A DNA stretch of 64,000 nt, taken from NCBI GenBank assembly GCA_009720755.1, contig WNKV01000003.1:124001-188000 (forward strand), in the 5' to 3' direction. How positions within the stretch are numbered: the stretch's first letter is position 1; each line of letters opens with the position of its first letter. Positions 38,317 to 46,456 of this stretch are shown here, in pieces. Source of the stretch: Rhodoplanes serenus. Lineage in GTDB: Bacteria > Pseudomonadota > Alphaproteobacteria > Rhizobiales > Xanthobacteraceae. The notes beneath the pieces were generated by a model. It was not told the origin of the DNA and ran no database searches. It saw only the letters and a list, made by a program, of their open reading frames with translations. Position numbers and translations under genes: made by a program.

Positions 38317-39078
38317 ATGAACGATACCGAATCCGAACTTTCCTTCGACGTTCCGCCGCTGGTTTCGCTCTCCCGACAGATCGAGGTGCATCTCGAACGC
38401 CTGATCCTGCAAGGCACGCTCAAGAGCGGTCAGCGGCTGTCCGAGCCCGACATCGCCAAGCGGTTCCGCACCAGCCGGTCGCCGGTTCGCGAGGCGCTGC
38501 GGCGGTTGGAGCAGGTCGGCCTGGTGGTCATCGAGCCGCGGCGCGGTGCCTCCGTGAAGGCGCCGAGCGAGCGTGACATCGCCGACATGCTGGCGATCCG
38601 GGAGGCGCTCGAAGGAATGGCGGCGCGGCTCGCGGCCGAGCGCGCCGACGCGGCCGACATCGCCCGTCTCCAGGCGTGCGTGGAGGAGGTGGTGGCGGAC
38701 GGCGAGGACCCCGGCGATCTGCTGGTCCGCTTTCACGAGGTGCTGGTGGACGCGGCCTGCAATGCTCCGCTGCGGACCATGCTGCGTGGCTCGCTCAACC
38801 TGTTCCGCATGGTGCGGGCCACCTCGGCCGACCATCGCGCCCGCCTCGCATTGGCCGCCAACGAGCACTTCACCATCCTGGATGCCATCGTGGCGCGCGA
38901 CCCGGACGCTGCCGAGAAGGCCGCCCGGCAGCACATCCGCACCCTGCGGCAGCATATCCTCGGGGCGGGGACGATGCCGCCGGCCGACGACGGGGCAGAG
39001 GGGACGGGTGGGGCGTGGAGCAACGGCGAGCGGCGCACGGGGCGTTCGTCCGGGATCGAGGCGTCACCGTCCGAGTAA
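38317..39078 (+). CDS. GntR-family transcriptional regulator (FCD domain)
   Basis: 253 residues from the ATG at 38317 (an in-frame ATG also lies at 38302). The winged-helix domain spans about residues 20-85 and contains GQRLSEPDIAKRF, TSRSPVREALRRLEQVGLV and EPRRGASV. The FCD ligand-binding domain follows, with metal-type positions in ADMLAIREALEG, FHEVLVDAA and ANEHFTILDAI. The last 35 residues are disordered. Divergent from the Nfn-like fusion, which is the obvious candidate target along with itself. Confidence 0.9.
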   Translation: MNDTESELSFDVPPLVSLSRQIEVHLERLILQGTLKSGQRLSEPDIAKRFRTSRSPVREALRRLEQVGLVVIEPRRGASVKAPSERDIADMLAIREALEGMAARLAAERADAADIARLQACVEEVVADGEDPGDLLVRFHEVLVDAACNAPLRTMLRGSLNLFRMVRATSADHRARLALAANEHFTILDAIVARDPDAAEKAARQHIRTLRQHILGAGTMPPADDGAEGTGGAWSNGERRTGRSSGIEASPSE

Positions 39079-39356
39079 GACGGCCGCCGGCGGCGGGCGT
39101 CGCGGTCGGGGGCGCGGTGGGGCATGCGCCCCGTCCTCGGCCGGTACCGGGGGCTCGTAGCCGGGAGGCCCGTATCCCTGATTGCGTGGCCGTCGCCCGG
39201 ATCAAGCGAAGCCGATCCGGAGGAGTCCTCGCCATGTGGGCTGGGTAGATTCCAGGGTTCGCTCTGCTCACCTCGGCTGGCAGGCTCCCGTCAGCGGGAC
39301 GACAGATCACCTGCGCCGGCGCGCCGCACAGGCTCGACCGGCCATGCCGGCGTTCC

Positions 39357-39743
39357 TCAGCGGCTGCGGCGCTGGGGCTTGCAGAACGAGCGGTGCAGCG
39401 CCGCGATGATCTCGCGCACCTCCGGCCGGGCCAGCGAGTAATAGACGTTCTTGCCGTCGCGGCGGGTCTCGACCAGATCGTCGGCGCGCAGCCGCGCGAG
39501 CTGCTGGGACACCGCGGGCTGGCGGAGCTTGACGGTCTGCTCGATCTCACTGACCGACTTCTCGCCCTCGGTCAGCATGCAAAGAATGATCAGTCGCGCC
39601 TCGTGCGACAGCGCCTTGAGGAATTCGCTCGCCTCGCGCGCGTTGGCCCGCATGGTGTTGAAGTCGACGGCGGGGCCGGGAGCGGGGGCTCGCGTCTTGC
39701 GACCGGCCGGAGCTTGGCGACCGATGGGGGTCTGAATGTTCAT
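39357..39743 (-). CDS. BigR/SqrR-type ArsR-family sulfide-responsive repressor
   Basis: 128 residues from the ATG at 39743. ArsR winged helix (about 31-118): ALSHEARLIILCMLTEGEKS, LRQPAVSQQLARLRAD, then the wing ETRRDGKNVYYSL. The only two cysteines are Cys55 (in LIILCML) and Cys121 (in RSFCKP), exactly 66 residues apart. That spacing matches what I recall for the persulfide-sensing pairs of SqrR (41/107) and BigR (42/108), where a tetrasulfide link relieves repression. The N-terminal 28 residues are a Pro/Arg tail. No obvious sulfide-detoxification target gene is next to it. Confidence 0.88.
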   Translation of the reverse strand: MNIQTPIGRQAPAGRKTRAPAPGPAVDFNTMRANAREASEFLKALSHEARLIILCMLTEGEKSVSEIEQTVKLRQPAVSQQLARLRADDLVETRRDGKNVYYSLARPEVREIIAALHRSFCKPQRRSR

Positions 39744-39858
39744 CGAGCGGTCCTGTCTCGCTGTCCAGGCGGGCCGACGGCTGAGGTCGTCCTCCCGGAC
39801 CGCGGGGGCGCCGACGACTTCAGCGGCCGCTGATGATCCTACGGCGCAACCATCTCTC

Positions 39859-39887
39859 CAAATAACACGGCGAGGCCGGCTTGTCAG
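39859..39887 (-). promoter_or_regulatory. candidate promoter of the BigR/SqrR-like gene
   Basis: On the minus strand CTGACA (39887-39882), 17-bp spacer, TATTTG (39864-39859), about 115 bases upstream of the start codon. Good spacing but only a partial -10 match. Confidence 0.4.
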
Positions 39888-39987
39888 CGCATCCCGCGCC
39901 GGCGGCATGGAGGCATGCCGGCGACGCAGGGGATGCCCGTCCGAGTTTCCAAACGATCTCCGAGTCGCGTTCTCGCGCGGTCCCGCT

Positions 39988-40170
39988 TCAGTCGTTGGTC
40001 CCGCCCGCCGGTCGGCGCCCGGTCGGCGCCACTTTGTCCTGACGCTGCGTCTGCTGGGACCGCTGCCCGGGCTCCTTCCACGGCTCGCGGGTGCCCTGCT
40101 GGCCGCTGCGGTCGCGGTTCTTGGGGTCGGGGTGGGGCGGAGGGCTCTTGGGGTCCTGGTTCTCGCTCAC
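39988..40170 (-). CDS. small hydrophilic Pro/Gln-rich protein
   Basis: 60 residues from a GTG at 40170 with GAGGA upstream. Composition is Pro, Asp, Gln, Arg and Lys (SENQDPKSPPPHPDPKNRD near the start), with no hydrophobic or Cys residues; surely disordered. Short proteins of this kind occur across Hyphomicrobiales and are often stress-linked, which is analogy only. It lies just downstream of the HPF-cold-shock gene on the same strand. A longer reading frame extends to 40245 but has no better start. Confidence 0.5.
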   Translation of the reverse strand: MSENQDPKSPPPHPDPKNRDRSGQQGTREPWKEPGQRSQQTQRQDKVAPTGRRPAGGTND

Positions 40171-40247
40171 GGCAGCGTCCTCGGTTCGAGCGTCACGTCT
40201 CGGACCGTCCCGGCGCCGGAGGGCGCCGGGCGCTGTCGCGGCCAAGC

Positions 40248-40826
40248 TCAGTCGGGGGTCTTCACCCGCACCTTGGTGGCGATCGGTCCCGAGTCACCAA
40301 CGCCCTCGACATAGTAGAGTTCGTCGCCGCGCCCGAGTGCGTCGAAGTCGCCCGCCAGAACGCTGTTGCGGTGGAAGTAGAGCAGGCTGCCCTCCGACGT
40401 GACGAGATAGCCGAAGTCCTGGTCCGGCTGCACCTCCGCCACCTGCCCGAGGCGCTGGTTCTGGATGTCGCTGTAGGGCGCGTTGGTGCGGCCCTGGCGC
40501 TGCTCCTTGAGGCCGACGAGCTGACGCTCGGCGATCCGGAACGCCTCGGTGATGGCCTTCTGGAGATCGGGGCGCTGATACTTGCGCTGGAGGTGCTCGG
40601 GCTCGTGGCTGACGACGAGGTCGGCGCGCCCCGGAATCCCGATCTCGATGCGCACCACCGGCGGGATCGACGTCCCGTTCGACTTGGCGCGTTGGTCGAC
40701 CCGCACCCGACAGGAGGTGATGCGATCGAACAACCGCTCGAGGTCCGAGACCCGGTTGCGGATCATCGTCTCCGCCCAGTCAGAGGAATCGATGTTGTGG
40801 AAGGCGATCTCGACGGGAACTTGCAT
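40248..40826 (-). CDS. HPF/RaiA ribosome-associated domain fused to cold-shock-like domain
   Basis: 192 residues. Residues 1-110 match the HPF/RaiA ribosome-hibernation fold: VEIAFHNIDSSDWAETMIR, then ERLFDRITSCRVRVD and DLQKAITEAFRIAERQL. Residues 125-192 form an OB-fold/cold-shock-like domain: GQVAEVQPDQDFGYLVTSEG, LLYFHRNSVL and ATKVRV. The aromatic FGYL and YFHRNS segments correspond to RNP1 and RNP2 of CspA. It probably binds ribosomes or rRNA in stationary or stress conditions. A short AGGTG lies upstream of the ATG. Confidence 0.85.
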   Translation of the reverse strand: MQVPVEIAFHNIDSSDWAETMIRNRVSDLERLFDRITSCRVRVDQRAKSNGTSIPPVVRIEIGIPGRADLVVSHEPEHLQRKYQRPDLQKAITEAFRIAERQLVGLKEQRQGRTNAPYSDIQNQRLGQVAEVQPDQDFGYLVTSEGSLLYFHRNSVLAGDFDALGRGDELYYVEGVGDSGPIATKVRVKTPD

Positions 40827-41021
40827 TGGTCACCTGACCGTCGGTGAGATTGAAAAAAACGGCGAGTCACAATGCTCCAATGTAGGTGGTCCGGAGCCGT
40901 ATTGCCAGGACGGCAGGGCGTGCGCTGCACGCTCGCCCGGTCGGCCGGGTGTGATCCGCCCGGAACCAGGATGACGCGATCGGCATTGATTTTCCACTAA
41001 GAACAACAATCGGGTGGCGTG

Positions 41022-42107
41022 ATGCCCAGCTCTTCCGTGGAAGCCCTCGCGTCGGCCGCCGACGGCGACGTCACCGTGTCGCGTGGTCGCGGCGAACGCC
41101 TGCTGGGCCGGCTCGGGCTCGAGCGGGTCGGCGCCGAGGATCTGACGATCCGCCGGGTGCGCTGCGGTCGCGGCTATATCTACCGCACCGCCGACGGCCG
41201 GCGCGTGCGCGACCCGGAGGCGCTCGCCCGCTTCGCCGCCCTGGCGGTGCCGCCGGCCTATCGCGACGTGCGCTTCGCCGACAATCCGCGGGCCCATCTC
41301 CAGGCGATCGGGCGCGACGACGCCGGGCGGCTCCAGTATCGCTACCATCCCGATTGGGCGACGGTGCGCGAGCGCCGCAAGGCGCAGCGCCTGCTCCGCC
41401 TGGTGCAGCGCCTTCCGGTGGTGCGCCGCGCCGTCACCCGCCATCTCGCGGCGGCTCAGCCCTCGCGGGCCTTCGCGCTCGCCAGCGCGGTCGAGCTGAT
41501 CGCCTGCACGGCGATCCGAGCCGGCGACGAATCCTATGCGCGCCAGCGCGGCACCCGCGGCGCCGCCACGCTGCTGAAGTCCAATGTCCGGGTCGAGGGC
41601 GACACCGTCGTGCTCACCTTCCGGGCCAAGGGGGGCAAGCCGGTGCACAAGGAGGTGGTGGCGCCGCGCCTCGCCGCCGCGGTCCGCCGCCTGCTCGGGC
41701 TCCCCGGCCGCCGCCTGTTCCAGTACCGGGACGAGAGCGGTGCCGTGCGGATCGTGCGGCGCGAGGACATCAACGCATTCCTGCGCGAGATCGCCGGCGT
41801 GCGCATCTCGCTGAAGGACTTCCGCACCCTGTGCGCCTCCGCCATGGTGCTGGAGACGCTCGCCCGGACGGTGCCGGCGACGAGCGCGCGCGGCCGCCGC
41901 CGGCAGGTGCTGGACGCGGTGCGCAGCGCCGCCGATGCGCTCGCCAACACGCCGGCGATCTGCCGCAAGAGCTACGTTCACGAGACGGTGGTGACCGCCT
42001 TCGAGGCCGGCGTGCTGGAGGGCTTCGCGGCGACCGTGAAGGGCTGCCGCACGGCGGCGCGGCGCGAGCAACTCGTGGCCCAGGTGCTGGCCGGGGCGGC
42101 GGGCTGA
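41022..42107 (+). CDS. type IB DNA topoisomerase
   Basis: 361 residues from the ATG at 41022 (GTG at 41019 is adjacent). Poxvirus-like bacterial topoisomerase IB: N-terminal domain with YIYRTADGRRVRD and IPPAWxDV-like VPPAYRDVRFADNP; catalytic domain with AIRAGDESYARQ (Arg of the pentad), VVLTFRAKGGK, and the tyrosine nucleophile Tyr318 in CRKSYVHETV. It relaxes supercoils through a 3'-phosphotyrosyl link. Divergent from the HPF fusion. In Alphaproteobacteria this enzyme is an accessory topoisomerase. Confidence 0.93.
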   Translation: MPSSSVEALASAADGDVTVSRGRGERLLGRLGLERVGAEDLTIRRVRCGRGYIYRTADGRRVRDPEALARFAALAVPPAYRDVRFADNPRAHLQAIGRDDAGRLQYRYHPDWATVRERRKAQRLLRLVQRLPVVRRAVTRHLAAAQPSRAFALASAVELIACTAIRAGDESYARQRGTRGAATLLKSNVRVEGDTVVLTFRAKGGKPVHKEVVAPRLAAAVRRLLGLPGRRLFQYRDESGAVRIVRREDINAFLREIAGVRISLKDFRTLCASAMVLETLARTVPATSARGRRRQVLDAVRSAADALANTPAICRKSYVHETVVTAFEAGVLEGFAATVKGCRTAARREQLVAQVLAGAAG

Positions 42108-42467
42108 TCAGGGCAGGCTGATGATCGAAGTCTGATACGAAAGGCCGCTGATGTTGACTCGTCATGCTCGGCCGTGTGCCGGGCTTCCACGACTTTGCCG
42201 AGCAGCAACAAAGACGTGGGTGGCCAGGACAAGCCCGGCCATGACGGAGGTTGCAGTCCGAGACTGCTGCCCTTGGTATGAGTACGGGGTTTGGGGTCGG
42301 GGGCACCGGTGCATCACGACGCGCGGCAGGATGCGATGTGCGTCGAATGCGACGTGCGTCGGGATGCCAAGCTGGCCCGGCCCGTGACGGGCCGACGAAT
42401 CGAGCGCAACCTCAGATCGAGCGCGAGCTGAAATCGACGCGACCGCGGATCGAGGCCGCAGGGGGCG
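42108..42467. other. intergenic region with REP-like palindrome
   Basis: 360 bases without a supported gene. It contains the long imperfect palindrome at 42161-42245. The rest (42250-42467) contains short direct echoes such as GATGTGCGTCG/GACGTGCGTCG and nothing else I can name. Confidence 0.5.
42161..42245. repeat. REP-like long palindrome
   Basis: Imperfect inverted repeat of about 37-bp arms. The left arm runs GTCATG...CGGGCTTCCACGACTTTG and the right arm CAAAGACGTGG...AAGCCCGGCCATGAC, around an 11-nt centre. Elements with GGCCGGGCTT/CATGAC arms and a central CACGACTTTG are common intergenic repeats in Bradyrhizobium and relatives, from memory. It lies just after the topoisomerase gene. 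Confidence 0.7.
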
Positions 42468-42758
42468 TCAGGCTTGCCCTTGGTCGGCGATGATGTTGAT
42501 GCGCTCGGCCGGAATGAGACCGAACAGCTTGCGCGCGATCGCGCCGCGTACCCGGTGCACCGGGAGGGTGCCGTCGGGGCGCCACACGGTGACCTTGGGG
42601 GTCAGCCGGCCGTCGCGGCCGTTCCAGCTGACCAGATACTCCGAGATCAAGCCACGCCGCTTGATCGCCTCGAGAAAGCGTACGATCTCGTCGTGTCCGT
42701 GAAGCTGATGCTCGCGTACGAACATGGCAGTCTCGCTCGCAATCGCGTTGTGATCCAT
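42468..42758 (-). CDS. hypothetical protein
   Basis: 96 residues from the ATG at 42758. Segments: MFVREHQLHGHDEIVRFLEA, RGLISEYLVSWNGRDGRLTP and KVTVWRPDGTLPVHRVRGAI. It looks like a compact soluble alpha/beta protein. No ribosome-binding site stands out. I do not recognise the family; the convincing point is normal codon use and internal structure compared with the other frames. Confidence 0.6.
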   Translation of the reverse strand: MDHNAIASETAMFVREHQLHGHDEIVRFLEAIKRRGLISEYLVSWNGRDGRLTPKVTVWRPDGTLPVHRVRGAIARKLFGLIPAERINIIADQGQA

Positions 42759-43019
42759 TACCACACCACAGTTTCGCAGGCGCGCAAAGTCATTTTCGCA
42801 GATGCGAAGATTTTCCAAAGGGTGCCAGAGACGTAGCGATGTCCCCGATGGCGGGAGGGGTAGAATGGCCCGGTGGAATGGGCCGTCGGTGGCTGCCACG
42901 GTCAACGCCGAAGCCACGCCGAGGTTCGAGACGCGACGCACAAAGACGGGCCGCCGGGTGTGTCCCGGCGACCCGTCTCGCAACACGCGAGGAGGCGGAG
43001 GACCGCTCTTCGTGGGCCG

Positions 43020-43466
43020 TCAGACGATGGCCCGGTCGGGTTGCGTGGCCGGGGCGGAGGTCTCGCCGGCCGCCTGGGCGTGGTGATGCTCCTCGCCGGT
43101 CGTCGCGCCGGCCGGGAGCTGGAGCACCGTGGCCACCTGGCCCTCGCACAGGCGGGTCAGCAGCACCACCTGGCCGCTCGGGAACTCGAGCGCGTCATGA
43201 TGCTCGTAAGGGTTGTCCATGTTGATCTGGCGGAAGCGGGCGACCCGCTCGCGCAGCTTGCGGCTGGGGAAGAAGCCGAGAGCGTGATCGCATTCGACGT
43301 CGTGCTCGAAAGCGAGCTCGGTTCCCGGCAGGATGCAGACGGCCACGTTTGGCACTCCCACCTCGGAGAAGCCCCGGGTGATCGAGTTGTTGAACTTGGT
43401 CGTCACCAGCTGGTCGCCGACCTTGGCGGCCCGTGTCGCGACATGTTGCAGGCTGTAGTCGCACAT
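43020..43466 (-). CDS. conserved hypothetical protein (MCDYSLQHV family)
   Basis: 148 residues with an AAGGAG ribosome-binding site 11 nt before the ATG. The N-terminus CDYSLQHVATRAAKVGDQL, then TKFNNSITRGFSEVG and NVAVCILPGTELAFEHDVE, is a pattern I recall from unnamed Alphaproteobacterial proteins. Later comes a segment with NMDNPYEHHDALEFPSGQ. The C-terminal 25 residues are Ala/His-rich. Conserved cysteines at the N-terminus and in AVCIL, plus histidine clusters, hint at metal binding. Function unknown. Confidence 0.8.
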   Translation of the reverse strand: MCDYSLQHVATRAAKVGDQLVTTKFNNSITRGFSEVGVPNVAVCILPGTELAFEHDVECDHALGFFPSRKLRERVARFRQINMDNPYEHHDALEFPSGQVVLLTRLCEGQVATVLQLPAGATTGEEHHHAQAAGETSAPATQPDRAIV

Positions 43467-44066
43467 CGATGGACACTCCTTTCGAGAGCGGTCGAGGGCG
43501 GCTCGTGGGCACGGCCCTCGCGTGAACCGGATCGACGGATCGCGATGCGGCAAAGACACCGTCGCGCGACGCCTCTCCGGTGCGGTCGGCTGGCTGCCGG
43601 TCGTCCCGGCGAGCCTCCTGCAATCGAAAGTACGGCCCGGCGGGTGCCGTTCCGGGCGCAAAAAAATATCACGGCGTTGTCGTGGGTTAATGAATGTTCT
43701 TTTTACGATGGATACCAATGATTTCGATGTCGGACTCGCGATTTCGTGATGTGCGGTTGCGGACGTCTCTTCAAGTCGCGCGTTGCGGACCTGGTTCCGT
43801 TGGTCCGAGACTTTGTCGCCGCCGCGACCGACCGATCTCGTCTTGGATGTTGTTATCGCGATGCAGCAACGTCTGCCGGCATTGCTCGTCGAGCGCTTCG
43901 CGACAGGGCCGGCCGGCACCGCCGCCCCCAGCCGCCTGGCCCGGCGCTCCGGCATCGCCTCGGAACCAGCGGACGGCCGTGCGGTTCCCCATCGATCGGG
44001 GCGGGAGCCCCGCGCCGTCCATCCGCGCCCGCCGGCCTCCCCGGCAGCCGCGCCCGAAGGATCGCC
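43467..44066. other. divergent intergenic region before the Crp/Fnr gene
   Basis: 600 bases between divergent genes. A clear AT-rich island at 43659-43745, with a run of seven A and TTAATGAATGTTCTTTTTAC, is the likely promoter area for one or both genes. The arginine/proline-rich frame from 43746 to 44066, in frame with the Crp/Fnr gene, looks untranslated. No FNR-type TTGAT-N4-ATCAA box was seen. Confidence 0.5.
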
Positions 44067-44843
44067 ATGGCCGCTGCCGCCGGCAAGCCGCAGATGGGCG
44101 ACCGCAGGCCGCACGAGATCCTGTGGCTGCGCCTGTCGAGCTTCGCGCCGCTGTCCGCCGAGGAGCGGTCGATCATCCGACAGAGCTGCGCAGCCGCCGC
44201 CTTCGTGCCGGCCGGAACCGCGCTGCACCGCGAGGGAGAGCCGCTGCACAAGCCGAGTGCGCTGCTTGCGGGTTGGGCCTGCCGGCTGCGCCTCCTCGCC
44301 GACGGCCGCCGCCAGATCTTCGACTTCCTGCTGCCCGGCGACCTGGTCGGTCACCCCGGTTTGCTCGATGGCCCGTCGCTCGCCGGCGCCTGCGCGGCGA
44401 GCTCGGCCGTCACCCTGACGGCGGTGTCGCTCGCCGGAACCGGCTGCCTGTTCGAGATGGTGCGCGAGCCCGAGCGCTTTCCCGGCCTGGCGCGGGCCTG
44501 GGCCGCCGCGCAGGCGCGGCAGGAAGCGTATCTGCTCAACCATGTGGTGCGTCTCGGCCGGCAGAGCGCCTATGAGCGCCTCGCCCACCTGCTGGTGGAG
44601 CTGGGCCACCGGCTCGACGAGATCGGTTATCCGCTCGGCACCTTCGTGCCGATGCCGCTCACCCAGGAGACGCTCGCCGATGCGCTCGGCCTGAGCGTGG
44701 TGCATGTCAACCGCACGCTGCAACAGCTTCGACGCGAGCGGCTGATCGAGCTGAAGGCCGCCTCCCTGCGGCTGATCGACCCGCCGGCGCTGGCCGCCAT
44801 CGCGGATTTCCGTCTTCCCCGCACGGTGTCGTCACCCGGGTGA
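44067..44843 (+). CDS. Crp/Fnr-family transcriptional regulator
   Basis: 258 residues from the ATG at 44067 with GAAGGA upstream. Cyclic-nucleotide-like beta barrel (about 20-140: FVPAGTALHREGEP, QIFDFLLPGDLVGHPGLL), dimerisation helix, then a C-terminal HTH_Crp: PMPLTQETLADALGLSVVHV and NRTLQQLRRERLIEL. The four N-terminal cysteines of oxygen-sensing FNR are lacking, so it is more like the FnrN-independent NnrR/CooA-like or general Crp-like regulators of Hyphomicrobiales. Ligand and targets unknown. Confidence 0.9.
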   Translation: MAAAAGKPQMGDRRPHEILWLRLSSFAPLSAEERSIIRQSCAAAAFVPAGTALHREGEPLHKPSALLAGWACRLRLLADGRRQIFDFLLPGDLVGHPGLLDGPSLAGACAASSAVTLTAVSLAGTGCLFEMVREPERFPGLARAWAAAQARQEAYLLNHVVRLGRQSAYERLAHLLVELGHRLDEIGYPLGTFVPMPLTQETLADALGLSVVHVNRTLQQLRRERLIELKAASLRLIDPPALAAIADFRLPRTVSSPG

Positions 44844-44974
44844 CCCGAGCTGCCGTCGCCTTCGGTCTCGCGGCCCCGCCGCGCCACCGAAGAGGCGCTT
44901 GCCCGCCCCCGGCCCGCCCCCTACGATCCGCGCCGAATTCGCAAGAGACGGTCGTTTTCAGGAGGATGGTTCGC

Positions 44975-46216
44975 ATGCGTTTGGAGACCCGGGTCCGGCC
45001 CAGCCGGCGGCAAGTGTTGGGCGGCGCCGTGGCCGCCGGGGCGATGCTGGCGGCGCCGGCCGTGGTGCGAGCCCAGGCCAAGGCCCTCAAGGTGGCGGTG
45101 CTGCTGCCGCGGTCCGGGCTGCTCGCCGCCGCCGGCCAGGCCTGCCATCGGGGCGCCGTGGTGTCGCCCAAGGTGCTGGCCGATTTCGGCTATGCGGTCG
45201 AGCTGATCAATGTCGACTTCGAATCCAATGTCGACGTGGCGCGGACCCAGACCGAGCGGGCCATTGCCGAGGGGGCCAACTGCGTGGTCGGTGCCTTCGA
45301 GTCCGGCGCCACCCTGGCGATCGCCCAGGTGTGCGAGCAGCGCCAGGTGCCGCTGGTGATCAACATCGGCTCGGTGCCGCAGCTCACCGAGCAGGGCTAT
45401 AAGTATCTGGTCCGCAATTTCCAAACCAACCCGCAGCTCGTCAGCGGCGGCCTGCGGCTGGTGAAGGACCTGATGGCGGCCACCAGCGTGCCGTTCAAGA
45501 ACGCCGTGTTCGTGCACGCCAACGACACCTTCGGCACCGCCCAGCGGGCCGCCATGGACCGGCTGTTCCCGGCCGCCCAGATGCCGTTCCCGCTGCTCGA
45601 GTCGATCGCCTACGATCCCAAGGCGCAGGATCTCGCCGTCGAGGTCACCAAGATCCGCGCGCTCGCGCCCGAGCTGGTGCTGGTCACCACCCGCTCGTCC
45701 GACGCCATCAAGCTGGTGCGCGACATGGTGCGCCAGCGCTTCGAGCCCAAGGCGATCGTGTCGCCCGGCTCGCCCGGCCTCTACGACGAGGAGTTCTATC
45801 AGGCCCTCGGCCCGCTCGCCGATTTCCACCTCTACAATCTGCCGTGGGCGAACCCGAAGGCACAGATGACCCAGGCGCTCGCCGCCGCCTTCAAGACGGC
45901 GCATCCGACCAACCGTTTCGAGGTCGACTGCTTCAACGCCGGCTTCACCTTCGAGGGCATCATGGTGGCGGCCGACGCCTTCAAGCGGGCCGGCAGCACC
46001 GACGGCAAGGCCCTGATGGAGGCCGTGAAGGCCACCAACATCGCCGAGCATGTGATGACCGGCGGGCCGATCCAGTTCGACGAGAAGGGGCAGAACAACA
46101 ACATCCAGGCCGCCGTGGTGCAGAACCGCAACCGCACCCCGACCGTCGTGCTGCCGCCCGAGATCGCCGTCTCGGCGCCGGTGCTGCCGATGCCGTCCTG
46201 GCAGGGACGGTCCTGA
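44975..46216 (+). CDS. Liv-type ABC transporter substrate-binding protein
   Basis: 413 residues from the ATG at 44975, nine bases after a GGAGG site (the ATG at 44966 is too close to it). Twin-arginine-like signal SRRQVLGGAVAAGAML ending VVRAQA, then the periplasmic Peripla_BP_6 domain: KVAVLLPRSGLLAAAGQ, YLVRNFQTNPQLVSGGLRL and FNAGFTFEGIMVAADAFKRAG. Ligands of this family range from branched-chain amino acids to aromatic acids and amides. It is followed by two permeases and two ATPases, all on the same strand. Confidence 0.93.
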   Translation: MRLETRVRPSRRQVLGGAVAAGAMLAAPAVVRAQAKALKVAVLLPRSGLLAAAGQACHRGAVVSPKVLADFGYAVELINVDFESNVDVARTQTERAIAEGANCVVGAFESGATLAIAQVCEQRQVPLVINIGSVPQLTEQGYKYLVRNFQTNPQLVSGGLRLVKDLMAATSVPFKNAVFVHANDTFGTAQRAAMDRLFPAAQMPFPLLESIAYDPKAQDLAVEVTKIRALAPELVLVTTRSSDAIKLVRDMVRQRFEPKAIVSPGSPGLYDEEFYQALGPLADFHLYNLPWANPKAQMTQALAAAFKTAHPTNRFEVDCFNAGFTFEGIMVAADAFKRAGSTDGKALMEAVKATNIAEHVMTGGPIQFDEKGQNNNIQAAVVQNRNRTPTVVLPPEIAVSAPVLPMPSWQGRS

Positions 46217-46456
46217 TCGGGCCGGGCGCCGCCGGCCCGTGACCGGCGGCGGCGTCCGATCGGTTGCGTGGCGTCGGCAGGGCAGGGTGCTCTCCCGGCC
46301 GCATTGTCGCTGGCCGCGAACGGAGGTTGCGCGCCGTCACCGACCTGAGGTAACTCGTCGCGATCCGGCACCTGTCTGTGGCGGCGGCCTCCGGCCGCCC
46401 GCCCGGGGAGGTGTACGCGCGTCTTCACTCCGATCCGGTGATCCCGTCCACCCCCG

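Noticed and set aside
43746-44066. In-frame N-terminal extension of the Crp/Fnr gene
   Set aside because: Arg/Pro-rich and unlike the family; the ATG at 44067 has a good ribosome-binding site and gives a normal-length protein.
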